Source of the DNA: Centrapalus pauciflorus
Taxonomy: Eukaryota; Streptophyta; Magnoliopsida; Asterales; Asteraceae
Assembly (NCBI GenBank): GCA_020465985.1
Contig: JAANYP010000257.1
Location: forward strand, 904,706 to 968,705
Length of the DNA: 64,000 bases
Direction of reading: 5' to 3'
Position 1 is the first letter of the stretch. Each line of letters starts with the position of its first letter. The notes below the pieces were generated by a model. It searched no databases. It was given only the letters and a program-made list of their open reading frames with translations, and had not been told where the DNA came from. The position numbers and the translations under genes are program-made. Below are positions 38,179 through 51,128 of the stretch, piece after piece.

Positions 38179-38498
38179 TGTTGGGAATAAATAATAGAGA
38201 TGAAACAATTATATTGTATATAATTGTAAATACTCAATAGATTAGGGGTTATATGTGTAAATACACAATACTTGTGTATTGTGTATAAATAGAAATGTAT
38301 GCTACGCATGCTGCTATGGATTGAGGAATACACATACACGGATCTGATCGAGAGAGAAAAAGTGTTGTGCAAGTCACCAAGAACATCAATGTAATATTCT
38401 CTCATCTCAATCTAAGCATTCGAGTTTATGTGTTGATAATAATTGTTCATATGAATTGTTTTTAATGTTGTATGAATTGCATGAAATCTGAATTCACA
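38179..38498 (+). repeat. Right-hand LTR of copia copy 2
   Basis: 320 bp. The first ~150 bp nearly match the 5' LTR, but the downstream part diverges sharply (for example GGATTGAGGAATACACATAC against GAATCGAAGATTACACACAC). It is followed by ATTGGT. Confidence 0.85.
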
Positions 38499-38516
38499 AT
38501 TGGTTTTTTTTTTCAA

Positions 38517-38846
38517 CACATCAAACTGAATGATTAGATTGAGAGAGAAATATTACATTGATGTTTTCGGCTTTCTTGCAAAGCACTTCTCCTATTCTCT
38601 CTAAATCAGATCTATATGTGTGTGTGTAATCTTCGATTCATAGCAGCATGCGTAACATACATTTCTATTTATACACAATACACAAGTATTGTGTATTTAC
38701 ACATATAGCCCCTAATCTATTGAGTATTTACAATTATATACAATATAATTGTTTCATCTCTATTATTTATTCCCAACATTCTCCCCCTTAGAGATGAACA
38801 CAATTATTAAAGTAATATTCATTTCAGCTCTACAAATATTGTCCCA

Positions 38847-38850
<4 letters not shown>
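38517..38850 (-). repeat. Inverted LTR plus polypurine tract at the right end of copy 2
   Basis: Read on the minus strand from 38850: TGTTTGGGACAATATTTG, TTCATCTCTAAGGGGGAGAA, then TGTTGGGAATAAATAATAG and most of an LTR, truncated near 38517. It mirrors 38108-38498 across a short T-rich spacer, forming a large palindrome. Confidence 0.85.

Positions 38851-38942
<92 letters not shown>
38851..38942. repeat. (TA)n microsatellite
   Basis: About 45 TA dinucleotides at the boundary between the inverted LTR and the foldback arm. Confidence 0.95.
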
Positions 38943-38945
<3 letters not shown>

Positions 38946-39129
38946 TTTCTTTTTTTATCATTTAATTATCAAACGTAACATTTTATTTTTTATTCTTTTT
39001 GTTTTAATTGTTAATTGTTAATTGTTAATTTTTATTTGTATATTTATTATTAATGCTTATTTTTTAATATATTACTATAATTATTTATTTAAGATTATTA
39101 TATGATAAACCTAATTTATTTTTTTCAAC

Positions 39130-40200
39130 TAAATATTGAAAATCCAAATATTTCTCCATTCTTTTTTTATATAAGAAAGAAAAAAAATAAAAATTAGTTT
39201 TAGTTTATTGAAAAAAAATCAATATCATAATGTATCTATCGTTTTTTGATCAAAAAATCAAGATGGTTCGTCATTGTCATTTTTAATTGAAAAAATTAAT
39301 ATTGAAATAGATCTTTTGTTTAAAAAAAATAATAGTTTATCGTGTGTAGATCAAAAAATTAAAATCGAAACGGTTCTCCGTTTTGAACAAAAAAACGTGA
39401 ACCATATTGATTTAGATTTTTTCAAACCAAAAAAGACTAATTATTCCGATTTTAATTTTTTCGATCAGAAAATAAAGAACCATACAACTTTAATTTTTTC
39501 AAAAAAAAAAAGATGAATCATTTTGATTTTTTATTTTTCAAACGAAATAACCATTCCAATTTTAAAACGACGGAAAAAAATAAGGAATCATTCCGATTTT
39601 ATTTTTCGATCAAATAAATGGTGAACCATTTCGATTTTAATTTTTTTTTATTAAAACACAATAAACTATTATTGATTATTTATTTTTTTAAACAAAAGAT
39701 CCATTCCGATATTAATTTTTTCAATCAAAAAAATGACAAAGACCAACCATTTTGAATTTTTAATCAAAAAACGATGAATAATTATGATATTTGATTTTTT
39801 TCAAACAAAAAAACTATTCTGATTTTAATTAAATGAAAGCTAAAGAAAAGATGAACCATTACAATTTGAATTTTTTTTAATAAAAAGCGACGAAGCATTC
39901 AGAATTTAATTTCTTTTTATCAAATGGTAACGAACCATTTCAATTTTTGATTTTTCGAACCATTCAGGATTAAAATTTTTGATTAAATATTTTTAATGAA
40001 GAAACTATAAACCATTTTGATTATATATTTTTTCGAAAAGATAAAAAAACATCAACACGTCGCTAATTTAAATTTTTTGAATGGAGAAAAGAAATAAATC
40101 ATTTCGAAATTTAGATTTTCTAAACGAAAATAAACCAAAACTAATTTTTATTTTTATCTTTCTTAAATGAAAAAAAAATGGAGGAAGATTTGGATTTTCA
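39130..40200. repeat. Degenerate repeats forming the centre of foldback K
   Basis: Words such as AACCATTTCGATTTTAATTT, TTTTTCGAACAAAAAA and GATGAACCATT recur at irregular 40-70-bp spacing. An 80-residue open frame at 39274 arises from this repeat and has no gene-like features. Confidence 0.7.
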
Positions 40201-40302
40201 ATAACTAATTAAAAAAATGAACTAGGTATATCATATAATAATCTTAAATAAAAAATTATAGTAATATTAAAAAGTTAGCATTAATAATTACAGTAAACAT
40301 AC

Positions 40303-40831
40303 TGTAATTCGGAATTATGTCCATTTTGTAATTCGGAAGAAGAGTCGGTGGATCATCTTTTCTATAGTTGTTCGATGAGTAAGAACTTATGGAAGTGGGT
40401 ATTGGAATGGATTGAAGTTGAATGCAATGATCGTCTTTCATTAAATCAAATTGTCGGCATGGTTTTGGAAGGAGGAAAATTGAAGTCTAGAAAAAAATTC
40501 TTTGAGGCAGTTATTGGGGGACTTCTATGGTTTATTTGGATTGCTAGAAATAATGTGGTGTTTCAGAGTTTGAGAGTCTCGGCTTCTTTGATCAAGGATG
40601 ATATTCAAGCCAACTTGTTCACATGGATAAAATATAGGGGAGATTGTAAGTCTCTAAATTGGTCGTTGTGGTGTTCAAGTCCCTCTTCTCTTTTTTAATT
40701 CTTTTTTTGTAACTCTGTCTAGCATCTTGCTAGTTTTATCTATTAATAATATTTTCGTTGGTTTCTAGTCCGAGGTGATGACATTGCCGAAGCTTTGGGC
40801 TAGTTTCCTTCTGCTGTTCAAAAAAAAAAAA
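40303..40831 (+). mobile_element. 5'-truncated LINE insertion with 11-bp TSD
   Basis: It is flanked by AGTAAACATAC (40292-40302 and 40832-40842) and ends in a pure A tail at 40820-40831. The coding part is the C-terminal end of a LINE ORF2, followed by about 120 bp of 3' UTR. 5' truncation, A tail and TSD are the standard signs of target-primed reverse transcription. It sits in the right arm of foldback K. Confidence 0.92.
40315..40698 (+). pseudogene. LINE ORF2 C-terminal fragment (zf-RVT region)
   Basis: The open frame reads CPFCN...ESVDHLFYSC then LWKWVLEWI, and later GLLWFIWIARNNVVFQS. The CPxC...H...C pattern followed by an I-W-ARN segment is typical of the zinc-binding domain after the reverse transcriptase in plant LINEs. 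The reverse transcriptase and endonuclease are missing through 5' truncation; the natural stop is at 40698. Not expected to be functional. Confidence 0.88.
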
Positions 40832-40927
40832 AGTAAACATACAAATAAAAATTAACAATTAAAACAAAAAGAATAAAAAATAAAATGTTACATTTGATAA
40901 TTAAATGATAAAATAGAAATACAATAT

Positions 40928-42165
<1,238 letters not shown>

Positions 42166-42243
<78 letters not shown>
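42166..42243. repeat. (TA)n microsatellite between MITEs A and C
   Basis: About 38 TA dinucleotides. Confidence 0.95.
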
Positions 42244-42247
<4 letters not shown>

Positions 42248-42658
42248 GGTTCAAAAAGGTACCTCTCGAAATCAAATGCATCCGAAGGTACCAACCTTAA
42301 AAAACTTTTTTAGAAATTTTTTCTCATAACCATGTTTAATTTACTGTCATACGCATGATATATGAATTTCACATACATTCACACTTTCTGTGTCCTTAAA
42401 AATTATGTGAATGCTCAATGCATATTTATGTGAATGGTCATCCGTGTGAATGATCATTTCCCATCATGTGAATTGTGTGAATGACTATTCACATGATCTT
42501 TTTTTATCATCTACAAGATTTATGATGTTGCTTATTTTGAAAAAAAATCTTATAATGTTGTCTTATACATGTCTATTCAAAAAATATATATGTGAATGAT
42601 CATTCACATTAAGGTACGCTGGGTACGCTGGAATCTTATAGGTACGCTGATGAACCTG

Positions 42659-42660
<2 letters not shown>
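42244..42660. mobile_element. MITE family C, copy 2 (inverted relative to copies 1 and 3)
   Basis: It starts TTCAGGTTC with GGTACCTCTCGAAATCAAAT and ends GGTACGCTGATGAACCTGAT. The interior carries GTGAATG / CATTCAC words. TA runs abut both ends. Confidence 0.8.

Positions 42661-42693
<33 letters not shown>
42661..42693. repeat. (TA)n microsatellite between MITEs C and D
   Basis: About 16 TA dinucleotides. Confidence 0.9.
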
Positions 42694-42695
<2 letters not shown>

Positions 42696-43115
42696 TTGGG
42701 TTCCGGTAAGAACCCTTGTTACCGTGAGAACGTGAGAACCACTCCAAAATGCACAAATTTGTACATCAAATGCACAAATTTTAAAATTAAAAGTTTTACT
42801 TAAAATCATTATTAGTCTTAGATATTAATAAATATCATAATTTAACACTAAAATTACATTCAAAACTTACATCCATTAAATTATAAACTAAATGCACAAA
42901 TTTGAACATTAAATGCACAAATTTTCTTAAATGCACAATTCGTACATAAAATGGATAAATTATATCATGAGATGCGTAAATTTTTACATGAAATGCATAA
43001 ATATATCGAAAACATTTAATTTTAGTATCAAATGCACAATTTTATACAGTGGATGCACAATTTTTAGAGTGGTTCTCACGTTCTCACGGTAATGAGAGGT
43101 TCTCATGTGAACCCA

Positions 43116-43118
<3 letters not shown>
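42694..43118. mobile_element. MITE family D, copy 2
   Basis: GGTTGGGTTCCGGTAAGAAC, then ACCGTGAGAACGTGAGAACC, is inverted at the right as GGTTCTCACGTTCTCACGGT and GTGAACCCAATC. The interior has about eight ATGCACAAAT-type words. TA runs abut both ends. Confidence 0.85.
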
Positions 43119-43200
<82 letters not shown>

Positions 43201-43232
43201 ATAAATTATGATATAAAGAAAAAAGAGAAAAA

Positions 43233-43262
<30 letters not shown>
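43119..43262. repeat. (TA)n tracts within the foldback K right arm
   Basis: Two TA runs (43119-43195 and 43236-43262) separated by a 40-bp piece of the arm (GATATAAAGAAAAAAGAG). Confidence 0.9.
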
Positions 43263-43265
<3 letters not shown>

Positions 43266-43464
43266 AAAATTACATAGACGGTCCCTGAAAGACAAAATGA
43301 CAAAAATGCCACTGAAACTAATGGCTAAAGTTAACCGCCATTAGTTTCAGGGACCAAAATGTTACAACTTTTCGATGTTAGGGACTTGTGGTGTAATAAA
43401 ATTCATTTTGGGTACCAAAACCGTAATTCCATATAAACCACATAGACCTTTTATGTAATTTATT

Positions 43465-43798
43465 CTATTTTTTATGTCTCAAAACTGATATACATGCATA
43501 TATATATGTTTCCATAATAATCATTATTTTCCTGTTCAAGTGAAGACATTTATTTTTTCTTAGTGTTCATATGCAAAGTAAGAATGTTTCATACATAATT
43601 GACGTGAAAACCATGATTTTTGGCAAGTAGTCGTTTAATAATATGTGATTGTTGAAAACTTGAATTGATAGTCGACTCAAATCCGTGTGAAATTGGAATT
43701 GGATTCATAAAGACCAAATCAGTAACCTTTCTAATTTGTTTAAAACATATGTTGAAACGTCAATGCTTTCTTATGTATTTGTGACCAACAGGGTCGTC
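43465..43798. other. AT-rich intergenic DNA, nothing recognised
   Basis: No gene or element boundary recognised. Confidence 0.5.
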
Positions 43799-43806
43799 AT
43801 TACAGA

Positions 43807-44676
43807 CAGGGGCGGATCCAGGATATTTTGTTATCGGTGTCACTTTTTTTAGAGTTAATTTAATTTATATTGTCAAAATATTTTCTAATATGGATCGGGT
43901 CAGCGAAACGGGTTGCCAACAGAAAATTAACAAATACTAAACTTTTTATAATTAAAATAGTACATTGTACAATACTATTTATCAACCGTCGCAGTTGCGA
44001 CCGCAAAACACATATTAGCTTCAACAATTGATAAACGAAATGATACGAAAGATGTTTCCTAGTTTCCACCGTGAATTTAGCAAGCTCGCAGGACTCCATT
44101 CAAATTAGAAAATATTGGATCGTATTTTATATTCTCAATATAGTATTCAAGTTGATGCACAAGATTAACATTTTCATCATAATTAAAATCATTCGGATAC
44201 ATCTCCGTCAACCTTAATAACTTTGATGTATCAAAGTCCCAAAAAGACGGTCAGGGGGTTTTCAACATATTTAAGGTACATCCATAACCGATGAGAAACG
44301 ATGATATCAATGAGGGTTTTTTCAACCAATTGGACCGGTGTCTTTAACAAGGTTTGGATTAGTTTTTTTCACGTCTTTTTTTAAATCTTTTGGGCTGCTT
44401 CTTGAATCTAGTCTCTTATCATTTTTATTTCTATTGGGTTTCTGTTTTTTCTTTTAAGTTTTTAGGATTAAACTCAGTAATATTTTAATAAGTTTGGGTA
44501 ACGAAATCAACAAATATATATTATATATTTAGATAATACTTTCATAAATTTTTTGTGGGTGTCACTCAAAAAAAATCCTAGGCGTCACTCGAATTTTTGA
44601 TACATACGTAACTCAGTATTTTAAAATTTTATAGGTGTCGAGTGACACCCCTAATTGTCTACTACATCCGCCCCTG
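43807..44676 (-). mobile_element. hAT element relic with perfect 8-bp TSD
   Basis: Flanked by ATTACAGA on both sides (43799-43806 and 44677-44684). Ends are CAGGGGCGGATCCAG and CATCCGCCCCTG, an inverted pair; GTGTCAC / GTGACACC words lie just inside both. It holds a decayed fragment of a transposase on the minus strand. At 870 bp it is an internally deleted, non-autonomous hAT. Confidence 0.92.
43935..44250 (-). pseudogene. hAT transposase C-terminal fragment (dimerisation region)
   Basis: On the minus strand from about 44245, a frame reads FDTSKLLRLTEMYPNDF, then residues like a HQLEYYIENI segment. After an in-frame stop and a shift it continues as FVYQLLKL, and after another shift as AVATATVDK. 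The order (KLLRL..YPNDF, VYQLLKL, VATATV) is that of the C-terminal dimerisation region of plant hAT proteins related to the zinc finger MYM-type group. Frameshifts and stops make it non-functional. Catalytic and zinc-finger parts are absent. Confidence 0.75.
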
Positions 44677-44684
44677 ATTACAGA

Positions 44685-45159
44685 CCGACAAATCGATCTC
44701 TAACAACCGTTGTCGAACAAATCAAGTCGTAGGTCACTAATTTTTACTAATCGAATTCGAAATAAGACATAAATTTTATCGTTATTCGGCACATAAGCTA
44801 ATTAGGTGGCAAAATGTTATAGAATAAATGAAGTAACAATCATATGCCGACCAATTTCCCATAGAAGATTGCTCAAAAATAAAACAATACAATCATCGCC
44901 GCCATATTAGAGAAGGGGGATCGAGTGGATTCGGGACCATGGCTCGGGAGGGGGAGGTGGTAACACGGGATGGAAGTTTGACACCGATTCGACAGAGTGG
45001 TAGCCGCTCGATAACGGTCTAAAACTTAACCCCCTCCCCTTTTTAAAAAAGAAAAAATTCATCAAACCCTAAAAATACCATCTCAATCTATTAATTTTCA
45101 TCCAACTGTTCACCATTTTCGACAAAATCGATTCATAGTCACCACAAGATTTGAATATT
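44685..45159. other. Intergenic DNA, slightly GC-richer, unidentified
   Basis: A patch at about 44910-45040 contains GGGAGGGGGAGGTGG and CCCCCTCCCC but has no long ORF. Not recognised. Confidence 0.4.
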
Positions 45160-46020
45160 TTGTTTTGTTTTAATATGTGTTTTGGTGTATTTTTTATAAG
45201 TTATTATATACCAAGTGTTTGATAAAATGTCTAGATGAAATTTTATACTTAATCTAATTCAGATCCTCTATGATATTCTATATAGAATGTGATATTATAT
45301 GTAAAATATGTGATATTCTACATAGAAAAATGTTACGCCAAATGGTTGTTATGCTAAAAGTTAAACGACGACAAATCTGGTCTACGATATTCTATGTAAA
45401 ATGTAATATTATATATATAATACGTGATATTATATAAATAATACATGATTTTTTACGTATAATACATGTTATACAAAATGATTATTATTACATTGAAAGT
45501 TAAATGATGACAAATCTGGTAGATTCGAAAGTTTTTTGTTCATTGTCTTAATCTTATTTAGATCTACATGTTTATTGTTAATTTTTCTGTTTTATATCAT
45601 CTACGATATTCTATATAAATACATGACATTCCATATAAATACATGTTATACCAAGTATGCATGTTATACGTGTTATGAAGAAGACGTGGATATATAAACT
45701 GATTCATATTTTTAGATTATAAGGATATATCTTGATATATAAAAAAAATATACAGAATACAATATCTATAATGAATATATGATTTTCTATATATATAAAA
45801 TACATATATTAAACAGTTAAATCATTTTGATACAGAATATATAAAATATATTATGAAAAAAACATGAATGTATGAACTAGTTTTGTGTCTTTTGAATTAT
45901 AAGGATGTATCTAGATTTACATATTAATATATAGAATACGTCTTCTATATAGAATATTGTTATTGTTGCAGTAGTTAAATCATTTTTATATAATATACAT
46001 GTATGATTGAAAGAAAAAAG
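45160..46020. repeat. Degenerate AT-rich repeats with GATATTCTATATAGAAT-like words
   Basis: Variants of GATATTCTATATAAAAT and ATGTTATAC recur many times. Two longer pairs (AAAGTTAAACGACGACAAAT / AAAGTTAAATGATGACAAAT; ATTATAAGGATATATCT / ATTATAAGGATGTATCT) show segmental duplication. Confidence 0.6.
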
Positions 46021-47218
46021 AAAAGAGAGAAAAAAAGAAAAGAGAAAAATGTAGATTATTTCCTTTTCTCAAAATACCATTTGCACATATTTTTATGATT
46101 TTTCAACATCAAAAGTCTAAGTAGTTCAAAAATCTCATTCATTTTCTTCATCCATAGTTTTTTTTATCCAATGACCTCATTGGTTCATAAATTTTCATGA
46201 TATTTAAAGTTCTCAAAAAAATCATTCTCAGTATTATACAAATTAAACAAAATCTATTTTTGAATCAACAGTCTATATTCAATAAATAAGAACATTAGAA
46301 TTCTACATGTTTTTTCATCACGTTTTATCTGAAAAATAAACAAAATTATTAATTTTTAAATAAAATAAAATTTTAAATATAAGTTGTTATTATTTTAATC
46401 TTGAAATAAAATAAAAAAAATCAACTCGATTATATTAAACTTTTTATCATATTATAGCAACTCAATTATTGAAATATTTAGATTTTGTTTGATTTGATTT
46501 GTATTTAAAATAAAATACATATTATATTAGATTTAGATAAACATTGTTTAAATATTAATTGCTATTTCGAAAAAAAAAATTGATTGTCACGTATCAGTTG
46601 TTGATGATAACATGTGGCATCACGAGGATTGAATATAATTACTCGTTTGTTGGGAGTTATACAGATAGATTATAGATATAGATTTTAATTAATTATTTTT
46701 TATAAAGAAATAAAAAAAATAAAGTTGGTGCAAAAAGGGTTGTGATCTTGGAATGTTGCTCTTAAATTTATGCACATGGAAACAAGGGAGGGTGTCTATT
46801 TGGCATTGGTAGGGAATATGCACCCAAACAATGACTACTCCAACATATGCCCAACTACACTCTAATCTTGTCTTAATACTCCCAAGACATGTTTGGTTAT
46901 GTGCCCTTCATGGCTCCCACTAATATTTTCTAGCTTTCAACTAAATTTACACAAGAGTTCAAGGTTAAAAGCAACTAATTTTATGTATCCCTCCTATATC
47001 TTAAAACAAGTTTTTGAAAACCCTATTCAATACATCATTTATAATGATTTTGTTTTAATTTTAGAACAAATTCGTTTCACTTTCGTTTTTTTAGGTATGG
47101 GTCGTTTCAACTCATCCGTTCTGTTTGGTCTGTTAGACCGAAATCAGCACCAATTATTTATTATTTCTAACACAAATCACAACATTGTTCTGTTTTTTCA
47201 AATGGTAAAAAATAATTG
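46021..47218. other. AT-rich intergenic DNA with an unsupported 108-codon ORF
   Basis: An open frame at 46893-47219 (+) has no recognisable domain or composition bias; probably chance. A Helitron-like word (GTCACGTATCAG...ATGTGGCATCACGAG) occurs near 46585-46625. Confidence 0.4.
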
Positions 47219-47410
47219 AGGGTAAACTTCAAATTTCGTTCATGTGGTTAGATGGAAATCATGAATTTGGTTTCCTAGACTTTATTTTTTACACTGACAG
47301 TCCCTACTTTAAAGTTTTGTTATGAATTTTGTCCTTTAACGATTTCACTTTTCTACACTTTTTAAAAATAATCGTTTTACCCTTTTATTACTTATAGTTT
47401 TTGTCCTTAT
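47219..47410. mobile_element. Degenerate MULE-like arm related to family H
   Basis: GGGTAAACTTCAAATTTCG, ACACTGACAGTCCCT, AAAGTTTTGTTA and CGTTTTACCCTTTTATTA follow the order of the left arm at 18520. The opposite arm was not recognised. Confidence 0.5.
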
Positions 47411-47497
47411 AGTATTCCAATTAATTTCACCTTTAAGGTCCCTATTTTTTAAAATTTAATTATATTTCTAATATTTTAATTATAACAAACATTTATG

Positions 47498-47500
<3 letters not shown>

Positions 47501-47560
<60 letters not shown>
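47501..47560. repeat. (TA)n microsatellite
   Basis: About 29 TA dinucleotides. Confidence 0.95.
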
Positions 47561-47564
<4 letters not shown>

Positions 47565-47992
47565 CAACCTAGTTTAACTTTTTAAAATTTTCTCTTTTAT
47601 TGCATTCTTTTATTGCATTCTTTTATATGTTTTAATTTTTATTAACATATCAAAATTCTTTTATATATTATTTATATATTTAATTAACAAACATGATAAC
47701 ATTTCATATGTTAAATACCTTTGAAATATTCTTAATAATTTTTAAAATCATTAACTTTGGATTCTCCGTGAAATCTTTGAAATATATGTTATTTTTTAAT
47801 TTTTTATTAAAATCAAATTTAATTACATATAACACATACATTATTATGGTGATATAGTTTGAAAATATTATAAAAACAATTGTATCAATTACATATAAAT
47901 TCATTTGTTTTACTAGATTTTGATAATAATAAAAGTTATCATGAAGACAATGAAATTGATTAATAAGAAAATTAGCTAGGAAATAAAGCTAA
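47561..47992. other. AT-rich intergenic DNA, nothing recognised
   Basis: No gene or element boundary. Confidence 0.5.
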
Positions 47993-48929
47993 TCTATCTA
48001 TATCTATTAATAAGGGAAAATGATTCATGCCACGTGGCGATTTCTCGTGACATCTCAATAATATTTTCCTGCCTATTTCCTTACCATAATTATCTGTTTT
48101 AATAACTACATTTTTATATTTAAAAAATCATTATGTATCTCTCTAATTATTTTACATATTTATGTTTTCATATTAATTAAAACCTCTAATTAGTATATAA
48201 ATCTCTCTCCTAATAAATAATCTATATAGAATTTTAAAAACAATATTAACAATTATAATCAATTTAAAATTTTTTATTTACCTAACAAAAAGTCATTAAT
48301 TTATTCTAATATTTACCGTATTAAACTATTTTTCTTAGTATTTAGTAAAACTATAAAATAAATCATAATTATGTATTCTAATTTCATTTTTAAAATTTTT
48401 TTCATATAATAAATACCTCTAATTAGTACATTGATCTCACTTTATAAGTCATACACCAATGAAATATATCATCGTCAATTATCACATTAAAGTTTTATTT
48501 ATCAAATTATCAACAATAATAATTTTTAATTTATAATAAAATATAAAATAATTCATAACCATCTCATCTAATTATGCTTTTGTTTTTTTTTTTATTTTCA
48601 TATCAATAAACCTCTATATCAATACTTTGATCCCGCTACTTATAATTCTTGCACTAATCTATATAAATACTAATAAACAGGTAAGTAAAATTTTTATTTG
48701 ACATCCGTTAAAAGATGTAAATTGTCATTTTCTACATTTTAAATATATAAATTGTAACCATTCAATTTATAACAGCCTTCCAATTTTAAAAATTAAAAAT
48801 TAATAATTGAATTTATCACTATTAAACTATAATCATCGCCTATTATTATAAATTTAATACTTTAACTAAAAAAACTTATTATTAATTTTCTTAAAATCCA
48901 ACCCATGTAATACATGGGTAATAAACTAG
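47993..48929 (+). mobile_element. Helitron-like element, about 0.94 kb
   Basis: It begins A|TCTATCTATATCTATTAATA with GCCACGTGGC and GTGACATC words. It ends with hairpin CCCATGTAATACATGGG, then TAATAAACTAG|T. The exact 5' base is uncertain because TCTAT is repeated. No coding sequence. Confidence 0.65.
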
Positions 48930-49127
48930 TAAGCTATATATAGTATCTTAAACGAGTCTTATATGCAAATAGTTTATATTCGATTAGTTACAATGGAAAA
49001 AGTCAAAAGTCATATTATTTTACTTATTGTTGGTAAATCTAAAACCTAAAAATTATGAGTAATTATATTGTTTTACCAACAATCAAAAGTCATTATTAAA
49101 TTGTAAATTTACCGATGACTAAAATTC
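48930..49127. other. AT-rich intergenic DNA
   Basis: Nothing recognised. Confidence 0.5.
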
Positions 49128-49580
49128 GTTGATAACTGTATTAAAGATCATATAGTTTCCAAGTAGTATGTTATATCTTTGCTTTGCTCATTGCTAGATT
49201 GTGTTTATCAACGACTAGACATAGTCCCTCGATGATATTAGTATGAAATTAGTAACCATCATAAGTAATGTCAAATTCAACTATATATTAGCAACAACTG
49301 AATCATTTCTCAAATAAACATCTATGAAACCCAGACTACTCATTTCATATCTTAAAACCCACCAAACAAACGCACCATAAATTGTGAATTTACCGACGAC
49401 TAAAATTCGTTGATAAGTGTAGATTGTCATTATCGAAGATTATATAGTTTCCAAGTAGTATGTTATATCTCTTATTTGCTCATTGCTAGATTGTGTTTAT
49501 CAACGACTAGACATAGTCCCTCGATAATATCAGTATGAAATTAGTGACCATCATAAGTAATGTCAAATTCAACTATGTAT
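49128..49580. repeat. Tandem direct duplication, unit about 273 bp
   Basis: TAAAATTCGTTGATAA, CCAAGTAGTATGTTATATCT, TGCTAGATTGTGTTTATCAA, CGACTAGACATAGTCCCTCG and CATCATAAGTAATGTCAAAT occur in order twice, starting at ~49120 and ~49396. Slight divergence. No ORF. Confidence 0.85.
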
Positions 49581-50719
49581 TAGAATATGCCAAATAATTT
49601 ATCAATGTCAAAAATAACTTTTAGAACTAACTGGCTATTATTTGGAATTTACAAAAAGAACAATAAACATACTTTTTGTTTCCACGTCTTATTTATGTTT
49701 TAGGTTTTGACCCAATGGTCTGTATATTTGTCTTTATATTCATATATGGTTCTAATGAGAGTGCATGGAATCCGCACCATTAACGATTACATACGAACCT
49801 TTCTTTTCCAAGCTCATTTATAGTGATTAACATGTAACAATTTACAGCAACATTTTAGGAAAAACCACATTTTCTATCTTTCTTCCCATACAATTTCATA
49901 TTAAAATAAATATTTTACATAAGTTCTTCCTAGGTGGTTGTTTCGTGTTAGGAATTGATTTTAAAGTTGTTATGTAGTGCTTGAATTAATATTTTAAGGA
50001 TCAATATTAAATTTTTTGTGTTTTAAAAAGATAAAAAGGATGTTTGACAAGTAAAATCTATTATCTATTATAGATTATCCTTTTGTGTCCAAAATACTAT
50101 TTTATATAAGGTTGAATTTGAAATTTCTCCAAAAACATTTTTGGAAGTGTAATTTTACAAAATGCATTTTATCAAAACCTATATTCCACCTCATCAGTGT
50201 ATGCATGAAGGTATTTGAATAGATATTGCTATATGTACATCCTCGCCGCTTGCTTTTTACTAATTAGACACTCCTCATTTATATGTTTTTGGTTAATGAT
50301 ATAAGCCCCAGGATAATAAAAAAAAAAGTGTATGGTCAACAAATGGATGGTATACGTATAAAATTATATGTTTGAATTTGTGTTTTGAATGTAACTATAT
50401 ATTAGCTTTTTCATGTTTTAAAAATGCTTTAAAATGTTTGACAACTAATTCGATTCCATTTGCAAGTTGTGTCTATTTGTAGGCAAAGCGTGTTTTTTTA
50501 TATTAAAAAAAAAACTTTATGTTTTTCTATATAACATTTTTTTGAAAGTACGTTTTGGAAACACACAAATCCAAATACTCCTAAATTTGTGTTTCAAACT
50601 CCACTAAATGTATATAAATGCCTATTCATTAAAACTTGTTAAACACTTAAAATTATTTATTATAAAGCGTTTTCAAAAATATATAATATATAGCTAGATT
50701 AGTATTATTTAATGCTTTA
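49581..50719. other. AT-rich intergenic DNA, nothing recognised
   Basis: No gene, RNA or element boundary recognised. Confidence 0.5.
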
Positions 50720-51128
50720 ATGTAACTTTTATTTAATTATAGCAATGTACTTCGAAGCTATATTGATAAAAGTTATAGTTAAGGGTTAAATGTGTTAATT
50801 AATTAAAGTAAGGGTTTGTATTGATGAATTAAAGTTAATGTTAATGGGTTCAAAGTGTAATTAGGCTAAACTTTTAATAAAATTACATGTATCTTTATCA
50901 TTTCTACTCACTCAGTGAAATCATTCTGCTCAAATCGCCATTTATACCTACAAAATACACACTTACTCTCTATCTTTCTCTATAAAAACAACATCTTCTC
51001 TCTAAGAATTTGGAGATTGAATCTAGAATTATTCAAAGAAACTGTTTTAAAGTGATTAAACAACAACATTTAACAAGATTCTGCAACAAATTCAAGGTAA
51101 TCTGAGTTTATATTCAAGAAACAAGACA

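Larger units (their letters stand above)
33114..38850 (+). mobile_element. Non-autonomous Sirevirus-like copia element, copy 2, with aberrant right end
   Basis: Same plan as copy 1: LTR, tRNA-Met PBS, minisatellite, 403-residue gag, hairpin array, polypurine tracts, LTR. The right LTR (38179-38498) is followed not by a TSD but by ATTGGT, the start of the PBS sequence, then a T-run and an inverted LTR with its own polypurine tract (38517-38850). The outer ends TGTTGGG at 33114 and CAAACA at 38850 are both followed outward by TATAT, a possible 5-bp TSD but in TA-rich sequence. No pol. Confidence 0.75.

Noticed and set aside
39274..39516. 80-residue ORF rich in K, F and N
   Set aside because: Arises from the degenerate repeat in the centre of foldback K.
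46893..47219. 108-residue ORF
   Set aside because: No domain, no start context or splice structure, and it ends at a degenerate MULE-like arm; probably chance.
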